In this document: positions 51,240-59,494 of the stretch, one piece after another
Position numbering within the stretch: the stretch's first letter is position 1
How the letters are laid out: the number at the start of each line of letters is the position of its first letter
Assembly (NCBI GenBank): GCA_003168355.1
Contig: PMSQ01000201.1
Coordinates: 1-64,000, forward strand
Direction: 5' to 3'
Source: Acidobacteriaceae bacterium
GTDB lineage: Bacteria; Acidobacteriota; Terriglobia; Terriglobales; Acidobacteriaceae
Length of the DNA: 64,000 nt
Notes under the pieces: model-generated
What the model was told of the DNA's origin: nothing
Databases searched by the model: none
What the model saw: the letters and a program-made list of their open reading frames with translations, nothing else
Position numbers and translations under genes: made by a program

Positions 51240-52043
51240 ATGGGCAAAGCGTTCGGCGTAGTGCTGACGATTATCACAACTATCTCGGTCGCAATCTTTG
51301 TCTCACGCCACTGGTGGTTTCCCGAGGTTGCTTCGGCTCATGGTGGCGCCATGGACCACCAGTTCGTGGAGACCTTCGTCGGCGCAGCCATTGGATTCAT
51401 CCTCGCCCAGTTGGCCCTGGCTGTCTTTGCCTGGAAATACGGAGAGCAGAAGGGCGACAACCGTCCGATTCGCATTTTCCCGGGCGGGGTTAAGTGGCTG
51501 CTCGTGCTCGCCTTCGTTTATGTCGGGTCAGAGATTATCTTGCTGGAGTTTGTAGGGCAGAAAGTCTGGGCGGCCATGTACTTCACTCCGCCGGCAACCG
51601 ATTCTCTTCAGGTTCAAGTGCTCGCCGGGCAGTTTGCATTCTACTTTCGCTATCCCGGACCCGATGGTAAGTTCGGCCCTATCCATGCCGATAAGATTGA
51701 TGAGGCCAGCGCGAACTTCTTCGGCATCGATCCCTCCGACCCCGCATCCAAAGACGACATTGTGACCGCGGAATTAGCTGTTCCGGTGAACAAGCCTGTG
51801 GAATTGCTGCTGAACTCCAAAGATATGGACCACGGGTTCTATCTCCGGGAGATGCGCGTCCAGCAGGACATGCTTCCGGGGATGCAGATTCCCATACACT
51901 TCACCCCGACCAAGATCGGCAAGTACGATATCGCCTGCAATCAGCTTTGTGGTCTCGGCCACTACAACATGCGGGCTTTCCTCGAAGTGATGTCGGAGGA
52001 GGACTATCAGAAGTGGATTGTCCAGCAGGCCAGCTTGCAATGA
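51240..52043 (+). CDS. coxB: Cytochrome c oxidase subunit II (CuA)
   Basis: 267 residues. Three hydrophobic segments precede the CuA domain. CuA ligands are complete: His near 197 (KDMDHGFYL), then CNQLCGLGHYNM near 232-243 supplying two Cys, His and Met. No heme motif is present, so it is not a caa3-type fusion. The aromatic patch that in most subunits II reads QW.W..YP reads QFAFYFRYP here, with Phe in place of the Trp where cytochrome c electrons usually enter. It sits between subunit III and subunit I genes. Confidence 0.94.
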   Translation: MGKAFGVVLTIITTISVAIFVSRHWWFPEVASAHGGAMDHQFVETFVGAAIGFILAQLALAVFAWKYGEQKGDNRPIRIFPGGVKWLLVLAFVYVGSEIILLEFVGQKVWAAMYFTPPATDSLQVQVLAGQFAFYFRYPGPDGKFGPIHADKIDEASANFFGIDPSDPASKDDIVTAELAVPVNKPVELLLNSKDMDHGFYLREMRVQQDMLPGMQIPIHFTPTKIGKYDIACNQLCGLGHYNMRAFLEVMSEEDYQKWIVQQASLQ

Positions 52044-52099
52044 TGATTTCTGGCGACGGCGGCCACCATGGCGCTCTGGCGCAGGGAAGGTAACTCACA

Positions 52100-53875
52100 A
52101 TGGAAAGCATGCCCATGGAAGTACAGCACCACCACACGGCACCGACCAGTTTCATCCGCAAGTACGTCTTCAGCGTCGACCACAAAGTGATCGGCAAGCA
52201 GTATTACTTCCTCGCGATTTTTTCGGTGTTCGTGGGGATGGTCCTTTCATGGCTGGTGCGGATCCACTTGGTGTGGCCGAACATTCATATTTGGGGATTG
52301 GGCGTGCTTTCGCCTACCGGCGCGCCGGGGGGCGTAATGTCCCCGGATTATTACCTCTCGCTGCTGACGGTCCATGGCACGCTGATGGTCTTCTTTGTGC
52401 TGACCACGGCGCCGCAGGCCGGATTCGGCAACTATGCGCTGCCCATTCAGATTGGCGCCGAAGATATGGCGTTCCCCGTCCTGAACATGCTTTCATTCTG
52501 GGTGACGTTCTTAGCGCTGTGCGCCTTGGTCGCCACCCTGTTCGTCAAGGACGGTCCTCCGATCTCGGGCTGGACGGCATATCCTCCGCTCAGCGCCGTC
52601 GGTAGCGATGCCGGTCCTGGGCTCGGCATGGGTCAGAATCTCTGGGCTGTTTCGATCGCACTTTTTTGTGTGGGTTCTTTGCTCGGCGCCTTGAATTTTA
52701 TCGTCACTACCGTGGATCTGCGTTGCAAGGGCATGACGCTTATGCGCATGCCGCTGACTTGTTGGGCCTGGCTGATTACCGCCATCCTTAGTCTGCTGAG
52801 CTTCGCGGTTCTGTTTGCCGCGTGCGTTCTGCTCTTCCTTGATCGCAATGCGGGAACCAGCTTCTTCCTCCCGGCCGGCCTGCTGGTCAATGGAAAGCTC
52901 CAGAACCATTCCGGAGGCTCTCCGTTGCTATGGCAACATCTGTTCTGGTTCTTCGGGCATCCCGAGGTGTACATCGCGATCGTTCCCGGCTTCGGAGTTA
53001 TCTCGCATGTGCTCTCGGTTTTCTCCCGCAAACCCGTTCTCGGCTACAAGGTAATTGTCGGTTGCCTTCTGTCGATTGGCTTCCTGAGCTTCACCGTCTG
53101 GGGACATCACATGTTCCTCAGCGGGATGAGCCCTTATTCCGGCTTCCTGTTCTCGATTCCGACTTTGATCATCACGATACCCGCCACCATCGTCTCACTG
53201 CTCTGGCTGGGAACCGTTTATGGCGGCAGGCTGCGCTTCACCACTTCCATGATGTTTGGCCTGGGCTTCATCTCGGTATTTGTAACCGGCGGCTTGGGTG
53301 GCATGTTCCTGGCGCAGCCCTCGCTCGACATTTTTCTCCACGGAACCTACTTCGTAGTAGGACATTTCCACATGGTAATGGGAGTGGCGGCCATCTTCGG
53401 CATGTTCGCCGGTACCTACTTCTGGTTCCCCAAGATGTTTGGCCGGATGCTGAATGAAAAATTGGGTAAAGTCCATTTCTGGATCACCTTCGTTGGCGTC
53501 TACTGCATCTTCATGCCGATGCACTTCATTGGCCTTGAAGGCATGCCTCGCCGGTATTCGAGTTTCGTCAACGATGCGATGCAACCGCTCATGCCCGTGC
53601 ACACATTCATGACCATCGCCGCCCTGACCACCGGAGCAGCTCAGTTCATCTTCTTCTTCAATCTCTTCTGGAGCATGTACAAGGGGGCCAAGGCGCCTGA
53701 TAACCCTTGGGAGTCCACGACTTTGGAGTGGACCGTGCCATCTCCACCGCCTTTTGATAACTTCGGGGGCAAACATCCCGTGGTTTCTTACGATGCTTAT
53801 GAATACGGAGTTACAAGGAACGGCAAGGACTACATCATGCAGACTGACCCTCCTGGGCAGCCGGCAAGCAGTTAG
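52100..53875 (+). CDS. ctaD: Cytochrome c oxidase subunit I, A-type without K-channel lysine
   Basis: 591 residues, twelve membrane helices. Heme and copper ligands are intact: His92 (VHGTLMVF), His287/Glu289/Tyr291 (GHPEVY, including the CuB-linked Tyr), His336-337 (WGHHMF), His422 and His424 (VGHFHMV). D-channel residues Asp122 and Asn129 (EDMAFPVLN) and Glu289 are present. An ungapped alignment of the HHM-to-W segment with Paracoccus subunit I puts Val365 at the K-channel lysine and Ala362 at its threonine. The enzyme should reduce oxygen and pump protons, but its K path is altered. Confidence 0.95.
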   Translation: MESMPMEVQHHHTAPTSFIRKYVFSVDHKVIGKQYYFLAIFSVFVGMVLSWLVRIHLVWPNIHIWGLGVLSPTGAPGGVMSPDYYLSLLTVHGTLMVFFVLTTAPQAGFGNYALPIQIGAEDMAFPVLNMLSFWVTFLALCALVATLFVKDGPPISGWTAYPPLSAVGSDAGPGLGMGQNLWAVSIALFCVGSLLGALNFIVTTVDLRCKGMTLMRMPLTCWAWLITAILSLLSFAVLFAACVLLFLDRNAGTSFFLPAGLLVNGKLQNHSGGSPLLWQHLFWFFGHPEVYIAIVPGFGVISHVLSVFSRKPVLGYKVIVGCLLSIGFLSFTVWGHHMFLSGMSPYSGFLFSIPTLIITIPATIVSLLWLGTVYGGRLRFTTSMMFGLGFISVFVTGGLGGMFLAQPSLDIFLHGTYFVVGHFHMVMGVAAIFGMFAGTYFWFPKMFGRMLNEKLGKVHFWITFVGVYCIFMPMHFIGLEGMPRRYSSFVNDAMQPLMPVHTFMTIAALTTGAAQFIFFFNLFWSMYKGAKAPDNPWESTTLEWTVPSPPPFDNFGGKHPVVSYDAYEYGVTRNGKDYIMQTDPPGQPASS

Positions 53876-53930
53876 TGGAGCCTGTTGCAGTACTTTGAAA
53901 AAGTAAATTCAGGACGGGGCGAGCGAGAAC

Positions 53931-54584
53931 ATGTCTCATTCAAGCGGTCCACTCTCGGCAACAGCAGTTCATGATGGTCGCGATCTCCCGGTCTGGGGTG
54001 GCGGAGCGCTGCCTTACGCCGTTCCCTCGAAGAAACTGGGAATGTGGTTGTTTATTGTTTCTGATGCGATCACTTTCTCGGCCGTAATTTTTGCTTATGG
54101 GTATTTGCGGCTCGCGGCCCCGGCTTGGCCGCGACCGTTCGAGACGGCAAGTATCGTCAACGCAACCGTCATGACTTTTGTGTTGCTCTCCAGCAGCGTG
54201 GCCATGGTTCTGGCCGTCAGAGCCTCAAGCTTGGGCAAGGTGAGTGGCGCGGTAGGATGGCTGGTAGCCACCGCGCTGGGCGGGGTGATTTTTGACATTC
54301 TGCATATTCGCGAGTGGCTGGGCCTTATCGCGGAGGGTGTCCGTCCGTTTAGCAATCCCTGGGGCACACCGATGTTCGGAGCCGCGTTCTTTACCATGAC
54401 CGGGCTTCACATGATTCACGTAACCATTGGGGTTGTGTATCTGCTGATCATCGCCGTCGGCTTTGGACGGAGAAAGCTCTCAGCCGTGGATGTGGAGGTG
54501 AGCGGCCTTTACTGGCACTTCGTCGATTTGGTATGGATGTTCATCTTTCCCCTGGTTTACTTGCTGTCAGCGAAAATGGCCTAG
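53931..54584 (+). CDS. Heme-copper oxidase subunit III (second copy)
   Basis: 217 residues with five membrane segments. The family blocks are KLGMWLFIVSDAITFSAVIF, FGAAFFTMTGLHMIHVTIGV and YWHFVDLVWMFIFPLVYL. The acidic residue in helix 3 of classical subunit III is Asp here (VSDAITF). It differs clearly from the copy at 50398. It is part of the same run and is 27 bp before the subunit IV gene. Confidence 0.93.
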   Translation: MSHSSGPLSATAVHDGRDLPVWGGGALPYAVPSKKLGMWLFIVSDAITFSAVIFAYGYLRLAAPAWPRPFETASIVNATVMTFVLLSSSVAMVLAVRASSLGKVSGAVGWLVATALGGVIFDILHIREWLGLIAEGVRPFSNPWGTPMFGAAFFTMTGLHMIHVTIGVVYLLIIAVGFGRRKLSAVDVEVSGLYWHFVDLVWMFIFPLVYLLSAKMA

Positions 54585-54611
54585 GATAGAAGATTAGGAA
54601 AGGATCGGGAC

Positions 54612-54917
54612 ATGGAGCACGCGGAAACTGCTGGAAACAAAATCATCTTCTCGGTGTGGTTTGGCTTGCTCGGCTTGACGGTGTTGGAACTGGTACTTGC
54701 CTATCGGGATTTACCCCTGGAGACCATGCTCAGCATCCTAATGGTATTGTCCGTTATCAAGGCGGCAATGATTATTGCCTACTTCATGCACCTGCGGTAT
54801 GAGCGGGCAAGCCTGTTTGTGACGCTGATTCCGTCACTGGTCTTCGTACTGATTATGATGACAGTTATCTTCGCAGACAGTTCGCGGCTCGCGCATATGC
54901 GATCGCTGATTCAATAA
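54612..54917 (+). CDS. Cytochrome c oxidase subunit IV
   Basis: 101 residues with three membrane helices (VWFGLLGLTVLELVLAY, METMLSILMVLSVIKAAMII-like, LFVTLIPSLVFVLIMMTVIF). AAMIIAYFMHLRYERA is the characteristic block of the prokaryotic COX4 family. An AGGAAAGGA ribosome site precedes the ATG. It is the last recognised oxidase subunit of the operon. Confidence 0.88.
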   Translation: MEHAETAGNKIIFSVWFGLLGLTVLELVLAYRDLPLETMLSILMVLSVIKAAMIIAYFMHLRYERASLFVTLIPSLVFVLIMMTVIFADSSRLAHMRSLIQ

Positions 54918-54990
54918 GCTGGTTGAATAACGTGTGCAACTGTTGCGCTGGCTTCTGAGCGGCGCAACGCCTCAAAAGAAAGCGTGCATT

Positions 54991-55281
54991 ATGGACGGCC
55001 AGGCAGACTCTGGAAAGCTCAAAACGCCATCAATCCGAGGCGGAGTGGTTCGGTTTATCGGCGCAAGCCTGGTGGTATTGGGCGCAGGACATGCGCTCTA
55101 CGGCCAAAGTTGCGCCATGTGCTACACCACCGTCGCCGGCGGCGGCAAGTCCGTCATCCATGCTTTGCAGGGAGGAGTCATCGTTTTGCTGATTCCCCCG
55201 GTGCTGCTATTCTCAGGGCTCACTATTTTGCTATTCCGGTGGAGAACATCCGCTTCGAACCGGGCGTGGTTGCAGGACTAG
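54991..55281 (+). CDS. Small membrane protein with CxxC near its signal/anchor
   Basis: 96 residues from ATG 54991 (a TTG at 54934 is also in frame). Two hydrophobic segments (FIGASLVVLGAGHALYG and HALQGGVIVLLIPPVLLFSG) flank QSCAMCYTTVAGGG. The CAMC pair lies just outside the membrane in either orientation. It is not a heme site, since no His follows. Position at the end of the oxidase operon suggests a role in copper insertion or assembly, or an extra small subunit; no family name can be given with confidence. Confidence 0.6.
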   Translation: MDGQADSGKLKTPSIRGGVVRFIGASLVVLGAGHALYGQSCAMCYTTVAGGGKSVIHALQGGVIVLLIPPVLLFSGLTILLFRWRTSASNRAWLQD

Positions 55282-55346
55282 AACGTCACAGCTCACAACC
55301 CCATTGAAGCCCGAAGTCTTTACGAAGGGCTGCCGAAAGCTCCCCC

Positions 55347-56642
55347 TCACTTCCGGTAAACCACTCCGCCCTTCATCACGAACGAAACATTTTGCACCGC
55401 ACTGATGTCCTGCAGCGGATCGCCGGAAACCGCGATGACATCGGCCAGATAGCCCGGCTCCAACGCGCCGATCCGACCCTCCCAACCCAGCAGCTTCGCC
55501 CCATTCAGCAAATCAGCCTGCAGTACCGCCAGCGGCGTCATGCCGAACTTCACCATCAGCACAAATTCACACGCCTGCGTCCCGTGAGGAAACGGTCCAA
55601 CGTCTGAGCCGACTGCCATCGGAACTCCCGCCGCCACTTGCTTGCCGAAGTCCTGCACCTTCAAATCGAGCATCTGCCGCTCGTGAGCCGTCTGCGCCGG
55701 TGTAGCCGCATGATCCGCAAAATACTCAAAAATGGTAAAGGTCGGCACGGCAAAGATCTGTTTCTCCCGCATCAGCCGCATCGTCTCGTCGCCAAGCTGG
55801 TTGGCATGGTCAATGGAAGCGACCCCGGCCTGCGCCGCGAACAGCGTGCCCGGCTCACCGGTGGCATGCACCGCCACGCGCTTGCCTACACGCGCCGCTT
55901 CCGCAACTGCCGCACTCAGCTCAGCCAGGGTGTATTGATAAATCGTGGAAAACTTGCCATCGCGCACCGTATCCGGCCCCGTCTCATAAATCTTGATGAA
56001 GTCCGCGCCTTCTTTGAACTGCTGGCGCATCACCGCGACCAACTCATCCTTGTTATTCGCGTAATCGGCGTTCGACAGCACATGTTGCGCCGGATTGTAG
56101 CCAATCGCGTCTTCGTGTCCGCCGAGGATGTTGATGGCGTTCCCACTGATGCGCAACCGCGGTCCCGGAACCAGCCCATCGTCAATCGCATTGCGGACGG
56201 CCGTATCAGCCGACCCCGCACCTTCGGTCCCCATGTCGCGCTCGGCGGTAAAGCCCGCCATCAAATCGTCTCGCGCCGCCAGCAGAGCCATGATCGTGCG
56301 TTGCGGCACGGATTCCTGCACTGTCTGCAAGTCCTCCGCCCCGGGATGCAGAAACAGGTGCACGTGCGCATCGATCAGCCCCGGCATCAGCGTGCGCTCT
56401 CCCAGATCAATCACTTCCGCGCCCGCCGGATGCTTCACGGAGGCGCCCACTTCCACGATTTGATCGCCCTGTACCAGCACCTCGCCCGGCTTCACCACGC
56501 GACCGCTCTTCACGTCCAGCAGTCGAGCCGCGTGCAGCACAATCGTATGTTGCGTCGTGGGTTGTGTCTGCGCTGAGCAGATCGCAGCACACAAAGTCAG
56601 CAAGAACACCAGGGAGGATAGGAACCGACTGAGCTTGGTCAT
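55347..56642 (-). CDS. Exported amidohydrolase (imidazolonepropionase-like)
   Basis: 431 residues with a signal peptide (FLSSLVFLLTLCAAICSAQ). The amidohydrolase core shows LMPGLIDAHVHLFLH (first metal HxH), DFIKIY (candidate carboxylated-Lys strand), VAVHATGEPG (third His), ASIDHANQLG (fourth His) and GSDVGPF (catalytic Asp). The C-terminal LEPGYLADVIAVSGDPLQD is typical. Such exported members are usually Xaa-Pro or related dipeptidases in acidobacteria. Start ATG 56642 rather than 56666, since the signal peptide begins there. Convergent with the oxidase operon. Confidence 0.88.
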   Translation of the reverse strand: MTKLSRFLSSLVFLLTLCAAICSAQTQPTTQHTIVLHAARLLDVKSGRVVKPGEVLVQGDQIVEVGASVKHPAGAEVIDLGERTLMPGLIDAHVHLFLHPGAEDLQTVQESVPQRTIMALLAARDDLMAGFTAERDMGTEGAGSADTAVRNAIDDGLVPGPRLRISGNAINILGGHEDAIGYNPAQHVLSNADYANNKDELVAVMRQQFKEGADFIKIYETGPDTVRDGKFSTIYQYTLAELSAAVAEAARVGKRVAVHATGEPGTLFAAQAGVASIDHANQLGDETMRLMREKQIFAVPTFTIFEYFADHAATPAQTAHERQMLDLKVQDFGKQVAAGVPMAVGSDVGPFPHGTQACEFVLMVKFGMTPLAVLQADLLNGAKLLGWEGRIGALEPGYLADVIAVSGDPLQDISAVQNVSFVMKGGVVYRK

Positions 56643-56765
56643 ATTGTCAGTACGGGATGGTACCACCTCAGATTTGGAGGAGGCCAGCGGTTTGAAAGTG
56701 CACGGCTCTCAGCCGCGGAGTGGCGTGAGAATCACCAACGCAATCATCGCTCCCGTGCAACCCGC

Positions 56766-57992
56766 TCACTTTGCCGTGCCTTTGTTCTCTTCCGACGGCG
56801 CCGCCGGCTTGGCAAATTTCGCGTCATCCACGGGAACGTTCTGCTTCACTTCGCTCACCTGAATCGTGAACCGCCCGCTCGGCCGCGCCAGCGTCCAACG
56901 AAAGGGAATCTTCACCCCGCCCGTTTCCCGGTAGTCGGCATAGTCAATCTGCGTCGGCAACCTTCCCAGCGGAGTCTCTCCGTACCGCACCAGCCGCACC
57001 AGCAGCCCGGATTTCTCGTCAAAATAGAGTCGCAGCGGCGTCTTCCCCTCGCGTTGCCCCACCACCAGATACGTGTCGTGGTCCCCGATCCTCTCCACGC
57101 CTCGCACCTTCGTCTCGGTGAACATTGCCTTCAGGTGCGCCGCAAATTGAAGGTCCGCATCCATCGATGCCGCGTCGATGTCCGGCCCGTGCATCTCGCG
57201 TACCGGATGTCCCGGAACTCCCAACCATCCTTCCTGTCCGTCGAAAGCCGTAATGCTATCGCCGTCGGGCGTGTGCGTGAATGACACCCTCTTGTCCGGG
57301 TCCTTCGAGAAAATCTCGATCGGAACATTCCGGTCGCCGAACGTGATCGTGCCCTTCATCACCCGGCTCGTAATCTTATCGATCGCCGCCGCTCCACCCG
57401 CCGCTTGTAGATACTTGTCGATCAGTTGATCCGCGCCCGGCCCGCTGGGCGCCTGCTCCTCCCCGCCTTCGGAGTTCTTTGCCTCCGCCATGCTCGGCTT
57501 CGGCTCTTCCGCCATCACCAGCGGTGTCCCCACCGGATCGACGCTCCCCCGGTGGCACGAATAGCAGGTCACTTCGCGATGTCCCTCGAAGTTGTCCTTA
57601 TTAATGGCAAACATCATCTCCATCATCTTCCGCGCCGTTTGCTTCGGCTTCTTATCATCTTTCTCGAACGCGCCCTGCACGTGGCAAAACTCGCACTCCA
57701 CGCCCAACGACGCTGTGATGAACTGCATCGCCGGAATCAACTGATCAGCCGGAATCCCCTTCAGAGTCTGGATATTCTTGAATTGTTCCTCCGCCTTCTT
57801 TGGCCCGGCAGCGTTTGCAGTCGGCGGAACCGAGCCCGACTGCGCCTTCGCTCCGCTAATCACGACCGCACAAACCACAAAGATCGCCGCAATCCCAACA
57901 ATAAATGTGGGGACAGTCGCCCCTTCGGCAGGCTCAGGGCAGGCTCTCGGCTGTCCAATCGAGCGAAGCTCGATCCCTTTCTTTCCGTTCAT
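56766..57992 (-). CDS. CytoC_RC-type diheme cytochrome with a C-terminal lipoprotein-carrier-like domain
   Basis: 408 residues. A membrane/signal segment (FIVGIAAIFVVCAVVISGAKA) follows an unusual 28-residue leader part of which (ACPEPAEGATVP) is encoded by a repeat. Two heme sites, CEFCHVQGAFEKDDK near 100 and CYSCHRG near 143, match the photosynthetic-reaction-centre cytochrome c family (CytoC_RC), which in acidobacteria occurs without photosynthesis. The C-terminal half (about 195-395) resembles an outer-membrane lipoprotein-sorting (LolA-like) fold. GAGG upstream supports the ATG at 57992. It is downstream of the PHM-like gene on the same strand. Confidence 0.85.
   Translation of the reverse strand: MNGKKGIELRSIGQPRACPEPAEGATVPTFIVGIAAIFVVCAVVISGAKAQSGSVPPTANAAGPKKAEEQFKNIQTLKGIPADQLIPAMQFITASLGVECEFCHVQGAFEKDDKKPKQTARKMMEMMFAINKDNFEGHREVTCYSCHRGSVDPVGTPLVMAEEPKPSMAEAKNSEGGEEQAPSGPGADQLIDKYLQAAGGAAAIDKITSRVMKGTITFGDRNVPIEIFSKDPDKRVSFTHTPDGDSITAFDGQEGWLGVPGHPVREMHGPDIDAASMDADLQFAAHLKAMFTETKVRGVERIGDHDTYLVVGQREGKTPLRLYFDEKSGLLVRLVRYGETPLGRLPTQIDYADYRETGGVKIPFRWTLARPSGRFTIQVSEVKQNVPVDDAKFAKPAAPSEENKGTAK
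57906..57957. repeat. Palindromic element with nested mini-element, inside a CDS leader
   Basis: On the minus strand GGACAGCCGAG and GGCGACTGTCCCCACA are the two halves of the palindrome seen uninterrupted at 36905-36932. Between them sit about 24 extra bases of the mini-element family (CTGCCCTGAGCCTGCCGAAG core). The whole is translated in frame as residues about 13-30 of the CytoC_RC protein. Confidence 0.82.
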
Positions 57993-58102
57993 TCGTTTCG
58001 CCTCAGTCTGGAATCACGGAGTCTATCAAAAGTTCGTAGCCGGCACTCAGCGCTGGCTGTCCAGAGTTTTTCAATCGCACGATCACGCGATCACGCAATC
58101 GC

Positions 58103-59446
58103 TCAATTCTCCCTGCGCCGGATAAAATACTGCCACTTGTCCATCCCCGCCGGCACCGCCACGTCAAAAAATCCCACCATCATTTCCTGCGACGTTTGGT
58201 CCCCCCACGTCACCGTCTTCTCCGGATCGGGATTGTGCGGATTATTCTTCGAATTGTCATACCACGCCACCGCCCTCAGCTTGGTCCCCGCCTTCAACTC
58301 TCGCGGCTCCGCCAGCTTGTAACTCAGTTGCCAGTGAAAGTGATAATTCACCCGCAGCAAAGTTTCCACGTTTCCGTCATCATGCACAATGTCGTATTCA
58401 AACCGCTTTCCACGCAGATGCATGTGCGGAAACAGACTCAGCAACGTTGCATCGTTGGGCAACGTTCCCTGCACTTCCACGCGAAAATCCTCCGCGCCCG
58501 GCGGAATTACCAGCGCATGATTATTCAATTGCAGCGTGATTACCCTCTGCTTTGGCGGCTTCTTCGCGAACACCAGCCCAGCGCTGGTTTCGTCGCTCGC
58601 CGCTTCGCCGTTCGTGGTGTAGTGCATCTGAAACACCAGGTCCGATCCCGCCGGCACAAACTTCGCCATTCCATCTGCCCACCGGTCCGGCGCACTTCCC
58701 GGCGCGTACACCAGCAGCAGATCGCTGGTAGTCTCGTGCGCCCGCCGCCGTTCTTCGGGATCGTTCAACATCGATGCCGTAAACGGTTCGCCCACCGGCG
58801 CATGCCGCAGCCACGCCGAGTCCGGAGGCCGGATATACACCACCGCATGATGCACATGCGCCGCGCTCGAAGGCCGCACCTCCGCCATCTGCACCCATTT
58901 GTCCTCGGTAAAATGCGTGGCCACAATCTCGTAGGTATATTCCACTTCACCTCGCGCCGGAATTTGCACCGGCTTCGGCATCTTCACGACGGCATCCGGC
59001 TGAGGAATGTTCCACCCCTCACTCCACTCCGGCGGCGCGGGCGCATCGCGCGCATCTCCCGCCGGCGCTCCAGCATCCGCCCACGCTGCAATCGTCGCAA
59101 TCTGTTCCTCACTCAACGACGGGTCATTAGCAAAATGTCCGTAGCGCGGATCGGCAAACCACGGCGGCATCATCTTCATCTCAACCGCAGCGGCAATTTT
59201 TCCTGCCCAAGGCCGCTCTTGCTCATAAGTCACCAGCGGCATCGGCGCAGCTTCTCCGCTCCGGTGGCAGCTCTGGCATTTACTCTGCAGTATCGGGAGA
59301 ACATCCCTATAAAAGGTAGGTGACGCGGCGGGCGGGGAAACTTTTTCGTCTCGCGCCGATGCCGATCCCGCAATCTGCGATGCCATCCCCAGGACAGAGA
59401 TCGCCAACGCGAACACTACGTGAAGGCTCTTCACGGGCGCGGACAC
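58103..59446 (-). CDS. Cytochrome c-fused copper type II monooxygenase-like protein
   Basis: 447 residues with a signal peptide (VVFALAISVLGMASQIAGSA). A cytochrome c-type domain lies near 45-130 (LQSKCQSCHRSGEAAPMPL). The rest resembles the two copper-binding halves of peptidylglycine/dopamine monooxygenases: AHVHHAVVYI near 190 (CuA-type His pair), VFQMHYTTNG near 275, FPHMHLRGK near 345, and EMMVGFFD near the end with the Met ligand candidate. Such fusions recur in acidobacteria and planctomycetes; substrate unknown. GTG 59446 is used, with GTG 59434 an alternative. Divergent from hemE. Confidence 0.85.
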   Translation of the reverse strand: MSAPVKSLHVVFALAISVLGMASQIAGSASARDEKVSPPAASPTFYRDVLPILQSKCQSCHRSGEAAPMPLVTYEQERPWAGKIAAAVEMKMMPPWFADPRYGHFANDPSLSEEQIATIAAWADAGAPAGDARDAPAPPEWSEGWNIPQPDAVVKMPKPVQIPARGEVEYTYEIVATHFTEDKWVQMAEVRPSSAAHVHHAVVYIRPPDSAWLRHAPVGEPFTASMLNDPEERRRAHETTSDLLLVYAPGSAPDRWADGMAKFVPAGSDLVFQMHYTTNGEAASDETSAGLVFAKKPPKQRVITLQLNNHALVIPPGAEDFRVEVQGTLPNDATLLSLFPHMHLRGKRFEYDIVHDDGNVETLLRVNYHFHWQLSYKLAEPRELKAGTKLRAVAWYDNSKNNPHNPDPEKTVTWGDQTSQEMMVGFFDVAVPAGMDKWQYFIRRREN

Positions 59447-59494
59447 CCAGAGTCAGCGCCCACGCCTGCCATGCCGAGGCTCATCCAAGAATGC

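Noticed and set aside
52100-53875. Nitric oxide reductase instead of oxygen reductase
   Set aside because: The active-site tyrosine of HPEVY and the CuA subunit II with all ligands indicate an A-type oxygen reductase despite the missing K-channel lysine.
55638-56576. 312-codon frame opposite the amidohydrolase
   Set aside because: The amidohydrolase has a signal peptide and all metal-binding motifs; the opposite frame has none.
58080-58095. CGATCACG doublet downstream of the copper monooxygenase gene
   Set aside because: Only two exact 8-bp units; too short to claim as an array.
58196-59323. 375-codon Arg/His-rich frame opposite the copper monooxygenase gene
   Set aside because: Extreme arginine and histidine content mirrors the codon pattern of the real gene on the other strand.
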